Source: Pseudogulbenkiania sp. MAI-1 (GTDB lineage Bacteria > Pseudomonadota > Gammaproteobacteria > Burkholderiales > Chromobacteriaceae). From it: a stretch of DNA of 64,000 nucleotides. This document shows, piece after piece, positions 45,363 to 53,907 of the stretch. The stretch spans positions 124,001 through 188,000 of the forward strand of contig NZ_AZUR01000001.1 in assembly GCF_000527175.1 (NCBI RefSeq), given 5' to 3'. Under the pieces are notes generated by a model, which saw only the letters and a program-made list of their open reading frames with translations, had not been told where the DNA came from and searched no databases. Each line of letters opens with the position of its first letter. Positions within the stretch are counted from its first letter, which is position 1. A program made the translations under genes and the position numbers.

Positions 45363-45370
45363 GAGCCTCT

Positions 45371-45514
45371 CATTGAGGCGGTTCCGCCTGCGCATCTTGG
45401 GCTCCGGCGGTACGGCGTGCCAATCTATCGCTGAGCCAATCGAAGATTGGCACGCAGGGATTTGCTCAGCGATGCGGAATCCTCATGTCTTCCGTGTACA
45501 GTCCGGTTCCTGCG
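45371..45514. repeat. Dispersed intergenic repeat, family B, copy 2
   Basis: About 144 bp after siaD, matching 40177-40288 but longer in the middle. Instead of the short hairpin it has an 11-bp inverted repeat, CGTGCCAATCT (45416-45426) / AGATTGGCACG (45444-45454), around a 17-base loop. Part of the module is thus repeated in reverse. Confidence 0.85.
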
Positions 45515-45569
45515 CTGCTCTTCACCCCGCTGAGGGCTGCTCGCGACAGATCGTGAACAGGTTCTTACA

Positions 45570-46529
45570 CTAGCGCGCGGCCGGCTTGGCCGCCTTGCGC
45601 TCGATCTCCTGCAAGGTGGCGCGTGCCGCGTCCTGCCACGGCCCGCCCGCGGCCAGCGCCCGTTCGGCGTGCGCGCGGGCCTGTTCCAGCTCGCCCTGAT
45701 CGGCCAGCACCACCGCCAGGTTGTTGTGCGCGGCGGCGTCGTCCGGGTGCGCCGCCAGCGCCTGCTCCAGCGCCGCGCGCGCGGCGGGCAGGTCGCCCAT
45801 GGCGTAGGCGGCGTTGCCCAGCCCGATCGCCAGCGTCGCGTTGTTCGGCCAACGCTCGAGCGCGGTGGCGTAGCCCCGGCGCGCGTCGGCGCGGGAGGCC
45901 AGGCGGTCGAACGCCACCAGGGCGACGACCGTGCCCGGCTCGTCGGCGCTGGCCGGCAGCGTGTCCGGCGGCAGCACGGCGACGGCCCAGCGCTCGCTGC
46001 GCGCCCAGGTGTTGTCGAAGGCGGTCAGGCTCATCACCTGGCGCCGGTAGGTGCCGGAGCGCAGCACCATCTCGTCGCGCGCCAGGTCGTAGCCGACCAC
46101 CACTGCGTAATGCCACGACGGCCACCACGACAGCCCCAGATTCTGCATCACCAGCACCGGGTGGCCGGCACGCACCTCGTCGAGCAGCGCGTCCAGCCGC
46201 GGCGGCAGCACCGTCGCCACCCGGCCGTGGCGGCGCGCTGCGGCGAGCATCTCGATCTGCAGGCTGCCCTGCCGCGCCGGCACGTAGACCTGGCTGGTCA
46301 GCTCGTCCGGCAGCACCGGCTTGCCCGACGCCGTCAGCACCGTGGCCAGCGCCGCCGGCCCGCACTGGTACTGCTCCTGCGGGAAGAACGGCGTCTCGGT
46401 CAGTTCGACCTGGCGCGGCAGGTCGGTGCGCGCCAGCTGCTGCCGGACCACCGGCGTGGCGCAGGCGGAGAGCAGCAGCACGGCCGCCAGCAGCAGGCCG
46501 CGCCACGGTAGCGACAGGGAGCGCGCCAT
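45570..46529 (-). CDS. PA2778-family C39-like cysteine peptidase lipoprotein with TPR
   Basis: 319 residues. The lipobox LLSAC puts the lipid on Cys23. A C39-like papain-fold domain follows (about 45-190), with nucleophile Cys56 in QYQCGPAALATVL and His in SWHYAVVVGYD. The C-terminus has TPR repeats (about 215-305). It is paired, 3 bases apart, with the small PA2779-family gene upstream, as in Pseudomonas. The natural substrate is unknown; C39 enzymes often cut after Gly-Gly leaders. Confidence 0.85.
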   Translation of the reverse strand: MARSLSLPWRGLLLAAVLLLSACATPVVRQQLARTDLPRQVELTETPFFPQEQYQCGPAALATVLTASGKPVLPDELTSQVYVPARQGSLQIEMLAAARRHGRVATVLPPRLDALLDEVRAGHPVLVMQNLGLSWWPSWHYAVVVGYDLARDEMVLRSGTYRRQVMSLTAFDNTWARSERWAVAVLPPDTLPASADEPGTVVALVAFDRLASRADARRGYATALERWPNNATLAIGLGNAAYAMGDLPAARAALEQALAAHPDDAAAHNNLAVVLADQGELEQARAHAERALAAGGPWQDAARATLQEIERKAAKPAAR

Positions 46530-46532
46530 CGG

Positions 46533-46928
46533 TCAGCGGATGGAGCGGGTGAACGGGAAGATCTTGGTCAGCCCGAGGATGTCGGTCAGCAGCAGCACGA
46601 AGAACACCACCAGGATGGCGCCGACGATGTCGCCGCCGGCCGGGGCGTTGGCGGCTTTTTCGGCCAGCAGTGCGGCGTCCTTGTCGCTCAGCGCGGCGAT
46701 GCGTTCGCGCGCCTGCTCGGGCGATACGCCCTGGCGCTCCAGTTCGGCGATGACGTCGGCGCGGTTGAGGCTTTCCAGGATGCGAGCGCGGTTGGCGTCG
46801 CCGGCGCTGGTGCTGGCCTGGTTGAGCTGTTCCACCCCGATCATCGCCGCCTGGGCGGACTGGGTGATGCCGGCGAAGCCGATGGACAGGGCCAGCGAGG
46901 TGGCGATAAAGGTTTTGCGTGCGAGCAT
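46533..46928 (-). CDS. PA2779-family small exported membrane protein
   Basis: 131 residues: signal peptide (cut near residue 27, SAQAA), a helical middle with ERQGVSPEQARERIAALSDKDAALLA, then a Gly-rich segment and a C-terminal membrane helix (about 100-118). Matches the PA2779 family of unknown function. Always-adjacent C39-like peptidase suggests that it may be substrate or partner; this is inference. Gene order PA2779-PA2778 and the 3-base gap indicate one transcript. Confidence 0.82.
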   Translation of the reverse strand: MLARKTFIATSLALSIGFAGITQSAQAAMIGVEQLNQASTSAGDANRARILESLNRADVIAELERQGVSPEQARERIAALSDKDAALLAEKAANAPAGGDIVGAILVVFFVLLLTDILGLTKIFPFTRSIR

Positions 46929-47070
46929 GGTGCGTCCTTCTTGTCAGGTGGGAGGTGGCCTCAAAAAGAATGAGAGCGGCGATCCCCGGATAAGTTCTTT
47001 AACAGATATGCAGACGGGAAGGAGAAGTCAACCCGGTCACTCCGCCGGTCTGGGAGGACGGGTGAAATGA

Positions 47071-47105
47071 AAACCGCCCCGGGGCACGGCGGCAACCCGG
47101 GGCGG
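47071..47105 (-). terminator. Rho-independent terminator after the porin gene
   Basis: On the minus strand CCGCCCCGGG pairs with CCCGGGGCGG and is followed by TTTTC. It is 34 bases past the porin stop. Confidence 0.75.
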
Positions 47106-47138
47106 TGTCTGGTGGGGAGTCAGTCTGGGTGGCGGGAC

Positions 47139-48185
47139 TCAGAAACCGTGATGCATGCCGATCACCAGTTCGTTGCTGGCACGGTCATCGGTGTTCACCT
47201 TGCTGCGCAGGAATTCCGCCAGCAGCGCGGTACGCTTGGAGAGGTCGTAGCTGGTGCCCAGCACGAACTCGTTGCGGCGCTTGTCGCTGTCGTACTTGTA
47301 ATTGTTGGTACGCATCACCGAAGCGCGCAGGGCGAAACGGTCCGGCTTGTATTCGGCGAACAGCATCAGGCTCTTCTGGGTCGCCGGGTCGGCCGGCACA
47401 GAGGTCAGGCTGCCGATCGACGTGGCGGTGGTCGACAGCTTGGACTGGTTGTATTCGGCCGCCAGCGTCAGCCCTTGCAGCGGCGTCAGCTTGCCGGCGG
47501 CGACCCAGTCGGTGGCGTGGCCGGCGTTGGCGTAGGGGGTGACCGAACCATCGCCAGTGACCAGGTCCTGGCGGCTGTAGCCGGCATGCAGACCGTAATT
47601 GGCGCCTTCGAAGTTGGCGCCCAGTGCCCAGGCGTTGCCGGCGGTGTTCCCGGTGCCCTTCTCGCCGGCCGCCCAGCTGGCGGCGGCATTGAACTGGCCG
47701 AACTTCGGCGTTTCGTACTTGACCGCCCCCTTCTGGCCACCGGCGTCACCCAGGCCGAGCACGCCGCCGATGCCCCGGTCCGGGCCGTGGTCGCCGACGT
47801 CGAAGAAGTTGGCCTTCCAGTAGCCATCGCCGTAGGCGTTGATGCCGTGGCCCAGCTTGATCGCGCCGAAGGCGCCGGACAGGCCGACGAAGGTGTCGCC
47901 GGTGGCGAAGGTGTCCGCCGTGCCGGTGCCGTCCAGATGCACGTTGTTGTTCATCTGCCAGATGGCCTTCATGCCGTCGCCGAGGTCCTCGCTGCCGACA
48001 AAGTCGATTTCAGAACCGAAATCCTTGACGCCGTTCACATGGGTGCCGTCGACATTGCTCTTGCGCTGCACACCGGCTTCCATCTTGCCGATGATGCTGA
48101 CGTCCGCCAGCGCGGCACCGGAAAACAGCGACAGCACGGCCGTGGCCAGCACGACGTTTTTCACGTTCATCATTGTGGTTTTCAT
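47139..48185 (-). CDS. Neisserial-type outer-membrane general porin
   Basis: 348 residues with a signal peptide cut after ALA (about residue 28: SGAALA/DVSIIGKMEAG) and a 16-strand beta-barrel pattern ending with aromatic F (VIGMHHGF), the outer-membrane insertion signal. YGIDAG-like start, GSEDLGDGMKAIWQMN and FVGLSGAFGAIKLGH are typical of beta-proteobacterial trimeric porins. It has GAGGAGA 9 bases before the ATG at 48185. A 300-base leader with hairpins, a mini-ORF and a HexR-like box lies upstream. Confidence 0.92.
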   Translation of the reverse strand: MKTTMMNVKNVVLATAVLSLFSGAALADVSIIGKMEAGVQRKSNVDGTHVNGVKDFGSEIDFVGSEDLGDGMKAIWQMNNNVHLDGTGTADTFATGDTFVGLSGAFGAIKLGHGINAYGDGYWKANFFDVGDHGPDRGIGGVLGLGDAGGQKGAVKYETPKFGQFNAAASWAAGEKGTGNTAGNAWALGANFEGANYGLHAGYSRQDLVTGDGSVTPYANAGHATDWVAAGKLTPLQGLTLAAEYNQSKLSTTATSIGSLTSVPADPATQKSLMLFAEYKPDRFALRASVMRTNNYKYDSDKRRNEFVLGTSYDLSKRTALLAEFLRSKVNTDDRASNELVIGMHHGF

Positions 48186-48203
48186 ATTGTTGTCTCCTCT
48201 ACG

Positions 48204-48243
48204 TGCTCGAAAAGAGCACGGCATGACGGGGGAAGCCCCCGTC
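48204..48243 (-). promoter_or_regulatory. Tandem hairpins in the porin leader
   Basis: GTGCTC-TTTTC-GAGCAC (48205-48220 region) and GACGGGGG-CTT-CCCCCGTC (48224-48242 region) stand side by side, ending about 8 bases before the porin ribosome site. They could shield or expose it. Confidence 0.5.
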
Positions 48244-48456
48244 TCTCTTGTTTACGTAACTGTCGGGCAAAAGCTCCCCTCGCTTCTTGAAATCAGGAAG
48301 CGATAAACAGCTTCTGCTCTTCAGCCTTGTCACAACTAACCTGCTACGACCCGGCCCGTTCAGGAATGGACCCTGGTGCGAAAGCTGGAGCATGGGTTGA
48401 TTCAGGATGGGAGATGGCTCTCCAAGCCGGCACTATCCGGCCAGCATTGAATGGCC

Positions 48457-48489
48457 TTAGCTTGGCAGCGGGGGTGAGAAGAATTTCAT
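48457..48489 (-). CDS. Possible 10-residue leader peptide upstream of the porin
   Basis: ATG at 48489 follows AAAGGAG at a good distance and reads MKFFSPPLPS then TAA. The ribosome site is stronger than that of many genes here. The Pro-rich ending could stall ribosomes. It sits right after the HexR-like palindrome. No homolog is known to me; it may be chance. Confidence 0.3.
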   Translation of the reverse strand: MKFFSPPLPS

Positions 48490-48500
48490 GATGTCTCCTT

Positions 48501-48514
48501 TGTAGTTTTACTAC
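48501..48514. promoter_or_regulatory. HexR-like operator far upstream of the porin
   Basis: TGTAGTTTTACTAC matches the box at the edd promoter (GGTAGTTTTACTACA) over its whole core. It is 315 bases upstream of the porin start and 12 bases before the possible leader peptide. No strong -35/-10 pair could be placed. Confidence 0.55.
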
Positions 48515-48805
48515 TTGTGATGTAATGCTTCACCTTCGCAGGCTCGATTGACTGAGCTTGCGGGTGCGCCGCCCGGCACCAGTAAAGCGGGCCTGCGACC
48601 GTTTGCCCTGCTCGCCGTTTTCGACATTGCCTTGGCCGAGCCATGCTTGCGGACAGGCCGCCGACGACGTGGGGCTGCGGTTCTTCTGCGACCGTGATGC
48701 GGCATGGAGGATGATGACAAATCCTGATGTTGTCGCAAAATTACATTGTAAGGAATTGTAAGAAATGTCGTTTTTCTTCCACGGAGCCCGGCGGGCGGCA
48801 GGGAG

Positions 48806-49090
48806 TCAGCAGGTTTGATCGGGAGGGAACTGGGCGAGGTCATCGCCGTGCGCGGCGCACAGCGCGCGTTTCTCGGCGGCGGAGAGTTGCTTGACGGCGT
48901 ACTCGGCCTTGAGCGCGGCCGACTTGTCGTCGAACGCCAGTACCAGCGCCACCCGCTCGGGCGGGTACAAGCGGGTATAGCGTGCCCCCTTGCCGGCGGC
49001 GTGGGCGGCATAGCGCCGGGCGACGTCGGTGGTGATGCCGGTGTAGAGGCTGCCGCCGCGGCATTCCAGCATGTAGAGATACCAGCTCAT
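48806..49090 (-). CDS. GIY-YIG nuclease-family protein (YhbQ/UPF0213-like)
   Basis: 94 residues. The GIY-YIG core is WYLYMLECRGGSLYTGITTDVARRYAAH with the conserved Tyr pair, Arg and His, followed by KGARYTRLYPPERVALV. It belongs to the small stand-alone UPF0213 family (YhbQ), some members of which cut DNA. It appears monocistronic. Confidence 0.9.
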   Translation of the reverse strand: MSWYLYMLECRGGSLYTGITTDVARRYAAHAAGKGARYTRLYPPERVALVLAFDDKSAALKAEYAVKQLSAAEKRALCAAHGDDLAQFPPDQTC

Positions 49091-49158
49091 TCGGATCGGT
49101 CGGAACAGGACCCCGCTACGGTAACGCAGCGGGGGCGATTGTCCAAGGCCGGCCGTAA

Positions 49159-49701
49159 TCAGCGTGCGTAGCGGGCGGTCAGCGTGGCCTGGCCCAGGCT
49201 GCTGGCGTTGATCTGGTAGCCGACGAGTGCCGGCATGGCATGCGTGTCGAGATCGAGGTGCGGGACTTTCAGCGCGTGGACGGTGAAGCGGTAGCGGTGC
49301 GGTGCATCGCCCGGCGGCGGGCAGGCGCCACCGAAGCCCGGCTGGCCGTAATCGGTGAGGCCTTGCACCGCACTTGGCGGCAGTGCCCCGCCGGGATTGC
49401 CGGCGCCGCTGGGCAGGCTGCGCGCCGTCGCCGGCAGATTGAACACCACCCAGTGCCACCAGCCGCTGCCGGTGGGCGCGTCCGGGTCGTAGACGGTGAC
49501 GGCGAAGCTCTGCGTGCCGGCCGGCGGGTCTTTCCAGACCAGCGCCGGCGAGCGGTTGGCACCGCTGCAGCCGAAGCCGTCGAATTCTTGCTGGCGGCTC
49601 AGGAACTGGCCGTCGGCGATATCGGAGCTGGTGAGCTCGAACGCCTGGACGGAAGAAGCCAGCGCAAGGCCGGCGATCAGGGTGAGAGTGCGAGGGGGCA
49701 T
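49159..49701 (-). CDS. Exported PEBP-family protein (YbhB/YbcL-like)
   Basis: 180 residues with a signal peptide (cut near residue 20, SSVQA/FELTS). The phosphatidylethanolamine-binding-protein fold is shown by SPALVWKDPPAGTQSFAVTVYDPDAP, WWHWVVFNLPA and HRYRFTVHALKVP. Bacterial members are periplasmic or cytoplasmic proteins of unknown ligand. The ATG at 49701 is chosen for its GGAG; an ATG 12 bases upstream is equally possible. Confidence 0.88.
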   Translation of the reverse strand: MPPRTLTLIAGLALASSVQAFELTSSDIADGQFLSRQQEFDGFGCSGANRSPALVWKDPPAGTQSFAVTVYDPDAPTGSGWWHWVVFNLPATARSLPSGAGNPGGALPPSAVQGLTDYGQPGFGGACPPPGDAPHRYRFTVHALKVPHLDLDTHAMPALVGYQINASSLGQATLTARYAR

Positions 49702-49777
49702 GGCAGGCTCCATGGTTGAAAGACCCCTCCAGTATCGGCAGCGCCCGGTATGGCGGCGCGCCCGTAACGCGCAATCG

Positions 49778-50569
49778 CTAGCCCGTGGCGCGCAAGGCGC
49801 TGGGTGTGAGGCCGAAGCGTCGGCGGAAGGCGGCGGCAAAGCGTGACGGCGACTGGTAGCCGCAGGCGTGTGCGATGTCGCCGAGCGGCTGGCGGCTGCC
49901 GTTGATCAGGGCCAGCGCGCGCTCCATGCGGACATCGGCGAGCAGGCCGTTGAACGAAGTGGACTGTGCGGCGAGGCGGCGGCGCAGCGTGGCCTCGCTC
50001 ATCGCCAGGCGGCTGGCCACGTCGCGCGGGTTCCAGTCACGCCCGGGGTCGAAGGAGAACAGGGCCAGCACCTGATCGCGTAGGCTGTTCCGGGGTGGTG
50101 CGAACAGCGGCCAGGCCTGGCGCCCTGCGGCCAGAGCCAGCATCAGTCCCTGCCACACGTGCTCGGCATGAGCGTCGGCTAGGGCATCGTTCGGCATCGA
50201 CGGCAATGCTTGCAAGTCAGCCAGCGCCTCCTCGGCGCGCGCATCCGGGGTGAAGACGGTCTCGCCCGGCCAGGGCGGTGCGGGCAGCCGCTCGCCCCAA
50301 TGGAGCAGAAAGCGTTCCAGCCAGGGGCGTGGCTGGCCGAGGCAGAGCGCGCGATAACAGCCGCCGTCGGCCGGCTGGTTGATCAGCTCCACCTCCTGGC
50401 TGCCGGGCAGGGCAATCCACTGGCCGGCATGGCAGACGGTCTCGCCGTTGGCGGTGAGCAGGCGTTTGTGGCCTTCCTGCACCACGATCAGCGTGGGATT
50501 GAACAGCGGCACGCGGGCCAGGCGCTGGTGGCGGTAGGCAACGATGGAGAGCAGGGGAGCGGGACTCAT
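49778..50569 (-). CDS. AraC-family transcriptional regulator
   Basis: 263 residues: an N-terminal ligand/dimerisation domain (about 1-155) and two C-terminal helix-turn-helix motifs (about 165-260). The signature runs DVASRLAMSEATLRRRLAAQ and then IAHACGYQSPSRFAAAFRRRFG. It is upstream of, and co-oriented with, the PEBP gene with a 76-base gap. Target unknown. Confidence 0.9.
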   Translation of the reverse strand: MSPAPLLSIVAYRHQRLARVPLFNPTLIVVQEGHKRLLTANGETVCHAGQWIALPGSQEVELINQPADGGCYRALCLGQPRPWLERFLLHWGERLPAPPWPGETVFTPDARAEEALADLQALPSMPNDALADAHAEHVWQGLMLALAAGRQAWPLFAPPRNSLRDQVLALFSFDPGRDWNPRDVASRLAMSEATLRRRLAAQSTSFNGLLADVRMERALALINGSRQPLGDIAHACGYQSPSRFAAAFRRRFGLTPSALRATG

Positions 50570-50603
50570 GACTCCAGTGTGAGGGCAACGGCACCAAACG
50601 ACA

Positions 50604-50626
50604 ACGCCCGGCAGGGAGCCGGGCGT
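50604..50626 (-). terminator. Probable terminator after ccsA
   Basis: On the minus strand a 9-bp stem (ACGCCCGGC / GCCGGGCGT, 5-base loop) is followed by TGTCGTTTG, a weak T-run. Confidence 0.5.
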
Positions 50627-50670
50627 GGGGAACAACGGGCTGGCCGGAAGGCTTCGGCCAAGCCCGAGGG

Positions 50671-51813
50671 TTACAGCGTGCCGTAGGAATGCAGGCCGGA
50701 CAGGAACATGTTGACGCCGAGGAAGGCGAAGCTGGTGACGAACACGCCGATCACCGCCCACCACGCCAGCGGCGTGCCGCGCCAGCCCTTGACCAGGCGC
50801 ACGTGCAGCCAGGCGGCGTAGTTGAGCCAGACGATCAGCGCCCAGGTCTCCTTCGGGTCCCAGCTCCAGTAGCCGCCCCAGGCGTCGGCGGCCCACATCG
50901 CGCCGAGGACGGTGGCGATGGTGAAGAACAGGAAACCCACCGCGATCGCCTTGTACATCACCTCGTCCAGCGTCTCGGCCGAGGGCAGCTTGTCCTTGAG
51001 CCAGCCGCGGCTCACCAGCAGCTGAGCGATACCGAGCATGGCGGCGATCGAGAACGCCCCGTAGCCGACGAAGTTGGCCGGCACGTGGATCTTCATCCAC
51101 CACGACTGCAGGGCCGGGATCAGCGGCTGGATCTCGTGCGCCTGGCGGTCGAAGGTGTACCACAGGATGAAGCCGACCGCGGCCGAGATCACCAAGAGCA
51201 CGAAAGCGCCCATCTGCCGCGCCGCAAACTTGGCCTCGTAGTACAGGTACATCAGGGCGGTGATCAGGCAGAACAGCACGAACACTTCGTACAGGTTGGA
51301 GACCGGGATGTGGCCGATGTCGCTGCCGATCAGGTAGCTCTCGTACCAGCGCGTCAGCATGCCGGCAAAGCCCAGCAGCGTAGCGCTCCAGGTCAGCCCG
51401 CTGCCCATGCGCCCGAGCAGTGGGGAGCGCGCCAGGAGGCCCGCCCAGTACACCGCGGTGGCGAGGAAGAACAGCGTGCACATCCACATGATGGCCGACT
51501 GGCTCGACAGCGCGTAGCGCAGCCAGAACGCGCTCTGGCCGCGTGCCAGGTCACCCTGGTAGAGCTGGATCGCAAACAGCGCAATGGCGCCGGCGAGCGG
51601 CAGGAACCAGCGCCAGGCCTTCCAGAACCAGCCCAGCGCGATCAGGCCGACGGTGCTGCCGGCCAGGATGGCCTGTTCATAGCCGTCCATGTAGGCGCCG
51701 TAGCGGTAATAGGCGACGCCGGCCGCCACCACCAGCAACACGGCGAACAGCCAGTCCGCCAGGTTCAGCCGCTGCCACAGCGGCCGTTCGTCAAAGGAAT
51801 AAGCGAGTTCCAT
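50671..51813 (-). CDS. ccsB: Cytochrome c heme-lyase subunit CcsA/ResC
   Basis: 380 residues, about eight membrane helices. The tryptophan-rich WWD heme-handling motif is WGGYWSWDPKETWAL, with conserved His residues flanking it (IHVPANF, WLHVRLVKGW). With ResB it forms the system II complex that exports heme and attaches it to apocytochromes c. The ATG shares bases with the resB stop (TGATG). Names ccsA, ccsB and resC are used variably for this subunit. Confidence 0.92.
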   Translation of the reverse strand: MELAYSFDERPLWQRLNLADWLFAVLLVVAAGVAYYRYGAYMDGYEQAILAGSTVGLIALGWFWKAWRWFLPLAGAIALFAIQLYQGDLARGQSAFWLRYALSSQSAIMWMCTLFFLATAVYWAGLLARSPLLGRMGSGLTWSATLLGFAGMLTRWYESYLIGSDIGHIPVSNLYEVFVLFCLITALMYLYYEAKFAARQMGAFVLLVISAAVGFILWYTFDRQAHEIQPLIPALQSWWMKIHVPANFVGYGAFSIAAMLGIAQLLVSRGWLKDKLPSAETLDEVMYKAIAVGFLFFTIATVLGAMWAADAWGGYWSWDPKETWALIVWLNYAAWLHVRLVKGWRGTPLAWWAVIGVFVTSFAFLGVNMFLSGLHSYGTL

Positions 51814-53837
51814 CAGGCACCCCGTACAAGCTGTTGAATGGCGTCGCGGTGACGCCCGAAATCCTCGTCCAGATCGCGGTTGTGGCGGTTGGAGGTCATC
51901 GCCACGCGCACCCGGCCACTACCCAGCCTAATCCACAGTCTCACCTCGCGGATATAGAACATCAGTACGATACCGATCACCAGCATCAGCGAACCGAGGT
52001 AGACCAGCGTCTTGCCCGGTGAGCGCGTCATCTGCAGGCCGGAGGCTTGGACCTGGGTGAAGCCGTCGAGTTGCAGGAACACCGGCGCGCCGTAGTCGTT
52101 GAGGCTGCTGGCCGCCACCAGGCTGTCGAGCAGGAAGCGGTAATGTCGGCCATCCTGCGCCAGCGGCTTGGCGCCGGCGCGCTCGTCGGCCACCGCCATC
52201 ACGTCCACCACCGCGCCCTGCAGGATCTTGACGTAGGTCTGCGCCACCGCTTGGCGCTTGTCGGCCGGCACGCGGGCGTCGAGGAACTGCTCCAGCGCAG
52301 TAAAGCCGCCCTCGCCGAAGCGCGCCAGGACCCACTTCACGCTGTCCTGGAACTGCTGGCGCATCGCCGGGCTGATGGCGGAACCCTGCATCGCCTTGGC
52401 GGCGCTGCGCGCGGCGATCTCGTCGTACAGCGCCGGGTTCTTCAGCGCCGCCCTGAGGCGCATGAAGGTGTCGATCTTCAACTCGTCGTCGAACGGGATG
52501 CGCAGGTACTGGAACGGCTCGGCCACCGTCTTGCGCACGCCGGCGATCAGGTAGCTGGCGCCCTCCTGCTCGACCGGGGACATGTAGTGGTGGAATTCGC
52601 GCGCCTGGCCCTGTTCGTCGCGTAGCTTGAAGGTGATCGAGGGTCCGACGTTCTTCAGCTCCTTGTCGCGCTTCACCTCGCGCGCGTCGTGCATGCGCTC
52701 GGCCAGCGATTTGGCTCCCTCGGGCTTGGCGCGCTCCATGTTCTCGATGTTGAACAGGCGGAATTCGCCGAACTCCAGATTGTACTGATGGCCGTTGGCA
52801 CGCAGCGGCTGCGAACTCAGCGACACCCCGTCGAGCTTGGCCGGGGGCATCTGCGGGGCCTCCAGGTTCCACGCCTTGAAGCTCAACGGCGAGCCGCCGT
52901 CGCCGAAGCTCGCTTGGTAGATGGCCACGCCGTCGACGATCAGGGGGTGGTTGACGCGCACCGTGGCCGGCGTCTCCTTACCGCTCGCCTTGTCGGTCAC
53001 CACGATGTCGCTGGCGAACAGCTTGGGCATGCCGTTGCTGTAGTAGTCGACGTGGAACTTCTTCAGCGTGACGATGAACGGCAGTTCCTGCACCAGGTAG
53101 CCGTTGCCGGAGTTCAGGAACACCACGTCGGCGCTCTTGTTCTCGGCCACCGTGACGTTGCCGCGGAACGACAGGTTGTGGGCGGAGAGCCGGCTCTGCT
53201 CGGGAATCTGCGATTGCGGCAGGTCACGCGTTTCCGGTACGACCCGTCCGATGAGCTCGCCCAGTTTCAGCGGCAGGTTGCCGTCCAACAGGCCGCCCAG
53301 GCAGATCACCACCATGGCGATGTGAGCGAAGAAGTAGCCCAGCTTGTTGGCCGCCCCCTTCTTGGCCGCCAGCACCAGCGTGCCGTCGTCGCGGCGGTGT
53401 TGGCGCACGCGGAAGCCCTTGGCCTGCAGGTAGCCCTGCAGTTGTTCCGGGGCGGCGTCGGCCGCGTCGAATTCCACGCTGTGCTGCATCGCCGCCAGCG
53501 AACTGTCGGTGGCCTTCTCGCGGAAGGCCTTCATGTCCTTGATGAAGCCGGGGCCGTTGCGCAGGATGCACAGGCTGGTAGAGACCACCAGGAAGGCCAG
53601 GATGGTCAGGAACCAGGCCGAGTGGTAGACGTCGTACAGGCCCAGCCACTCGAAGGCGATGAACCAGAACTGGCCGAATTCGAAGGCGTAGTTGGGGTAG
53701 GGCTCATTCTGTTTGAGCACGGTGCCGATCACCGAGGCGATGGCGATGATGGTCAACAGCCCGATGGCGAATCGCATCGAGCTGAACAGCTCGTACAGCG
53801 AATAGCCGAGGCTGGCGTGGCGGCTTGGTTTTTTCAT
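51813..53837 (-). CDS. resB: Cytochrome c biogenesis protein ResB
   Basis: 674 residues. Three membrane helices lie near the N-terminus (about 18-36, 70-90 and 165-185), then a large periplasmic domain, and a last helix at about 625-645 (LVYLGSLMLVIGIVLMFYI). This is the ResB/Ccs1 layout of system II. I chose the ATG at 53837; the longer frame starts inside the upstream terminator. It follows cytochrome c4 and is coupled to ccsA. Confidence 0.93.
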   Translation of the reverse strand: MKKPSRHASLGYSLYELFSSMRFAIGLLTIIAIASVIGTVLKQNEPYPNYAFEFGQFWFIAFEWLGLYDVYHSAWFLTILAFLVVSTSLCILRNGPGFIKDMKAFREKATDSSLAAMQHSVEFDAADAAPEQLQGYLQAKGFRVRQHRRDDGTLVLAAKKGAANKLGYFFAHIAMVVICLGGLLDGNLPLKLGELIGRVVPETRDLPQSQIPEQSRLSAHNLSFRGNVTVAENKSADVVFLNSGNGYLVQELPFIVTLKKFHVDYYSNGMPKLFASDIVVTDKASGKETPATVRVNHPLIVDGVAIYQASFGDGGSPLSFKAWNLEAPQMPPAKLDGVSLSSQPLRANGHQYNLEFGEFRLFNIENMERAKPEGAKSLAERMHDAREVKRDKELKNVGPSITFKLRDEQGQAREFHHYMSPVEQEGASYLIAGVRKTVAEPFQYLRIPFDDELKIDTFMRLRAALKNPALYDEIAARSAAKAMQGSAISPAMRQQFQDSVKWVLARFGEGGFTALEQFLDARVPADKRQAVAQTYVKILQGAVVDVMAVADERAGAKPLAQDGRHYRFLLDSLVAASSLNDYGAPVFLQLDGFTQVQASGLQMTRSPGKTLVYLGSLMLVIGIVLMFYIREVRLWIRLGSGRVRVAMTSNRHNRDLDEDFGRHRDAIQQLVRGA

Positions 53838-53850
53838 GGGTTTCGCATGC

Positions 53851-53881
53851 AAAAAGGGAAGCCGCCAAGGCTTCCCTTTTG
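53851..53881 (-). terminator. Rho-independent terminator after cytochrome c4
   Basis: On the minus strand AAGGGAAGCC / GGCTTCCCTT is followed by TTT. It separates the cytochrome gene from resB-ccsA, so some read-through or a second promoter is needed for resB. Confidence 0.85.
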
Positions 53882-53907
53882 AGTAAGGCATGAGGCGGAA
53901 ATTGCGC

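Larger units (their letters stand above)
48186..48805. other. Long region upstream of the porin
   Basis: No full gene seen on either strand. On the minus strand it holds, in order from the HexR-like palindrome at 48501, a ribosome site, a 10-codon frame, unstructured sequence, and two hairpins just before the porin. 48520-48805 shows nothing recognisable apart from A/T-richer stretches at 48715-48785. Confidence 0.55.

Noticed and set aside
48558..48761. 67-codon plus-strand frame upstream of the porin
   Set aside because: No ribosome site, composition unlike neighbouring proteins, no recognisable domain.
53838..53891. Longer ResB start (18 more residues)
   Set aside because: This sequence is the terminator hairpin of the cytochrome c4 gene.
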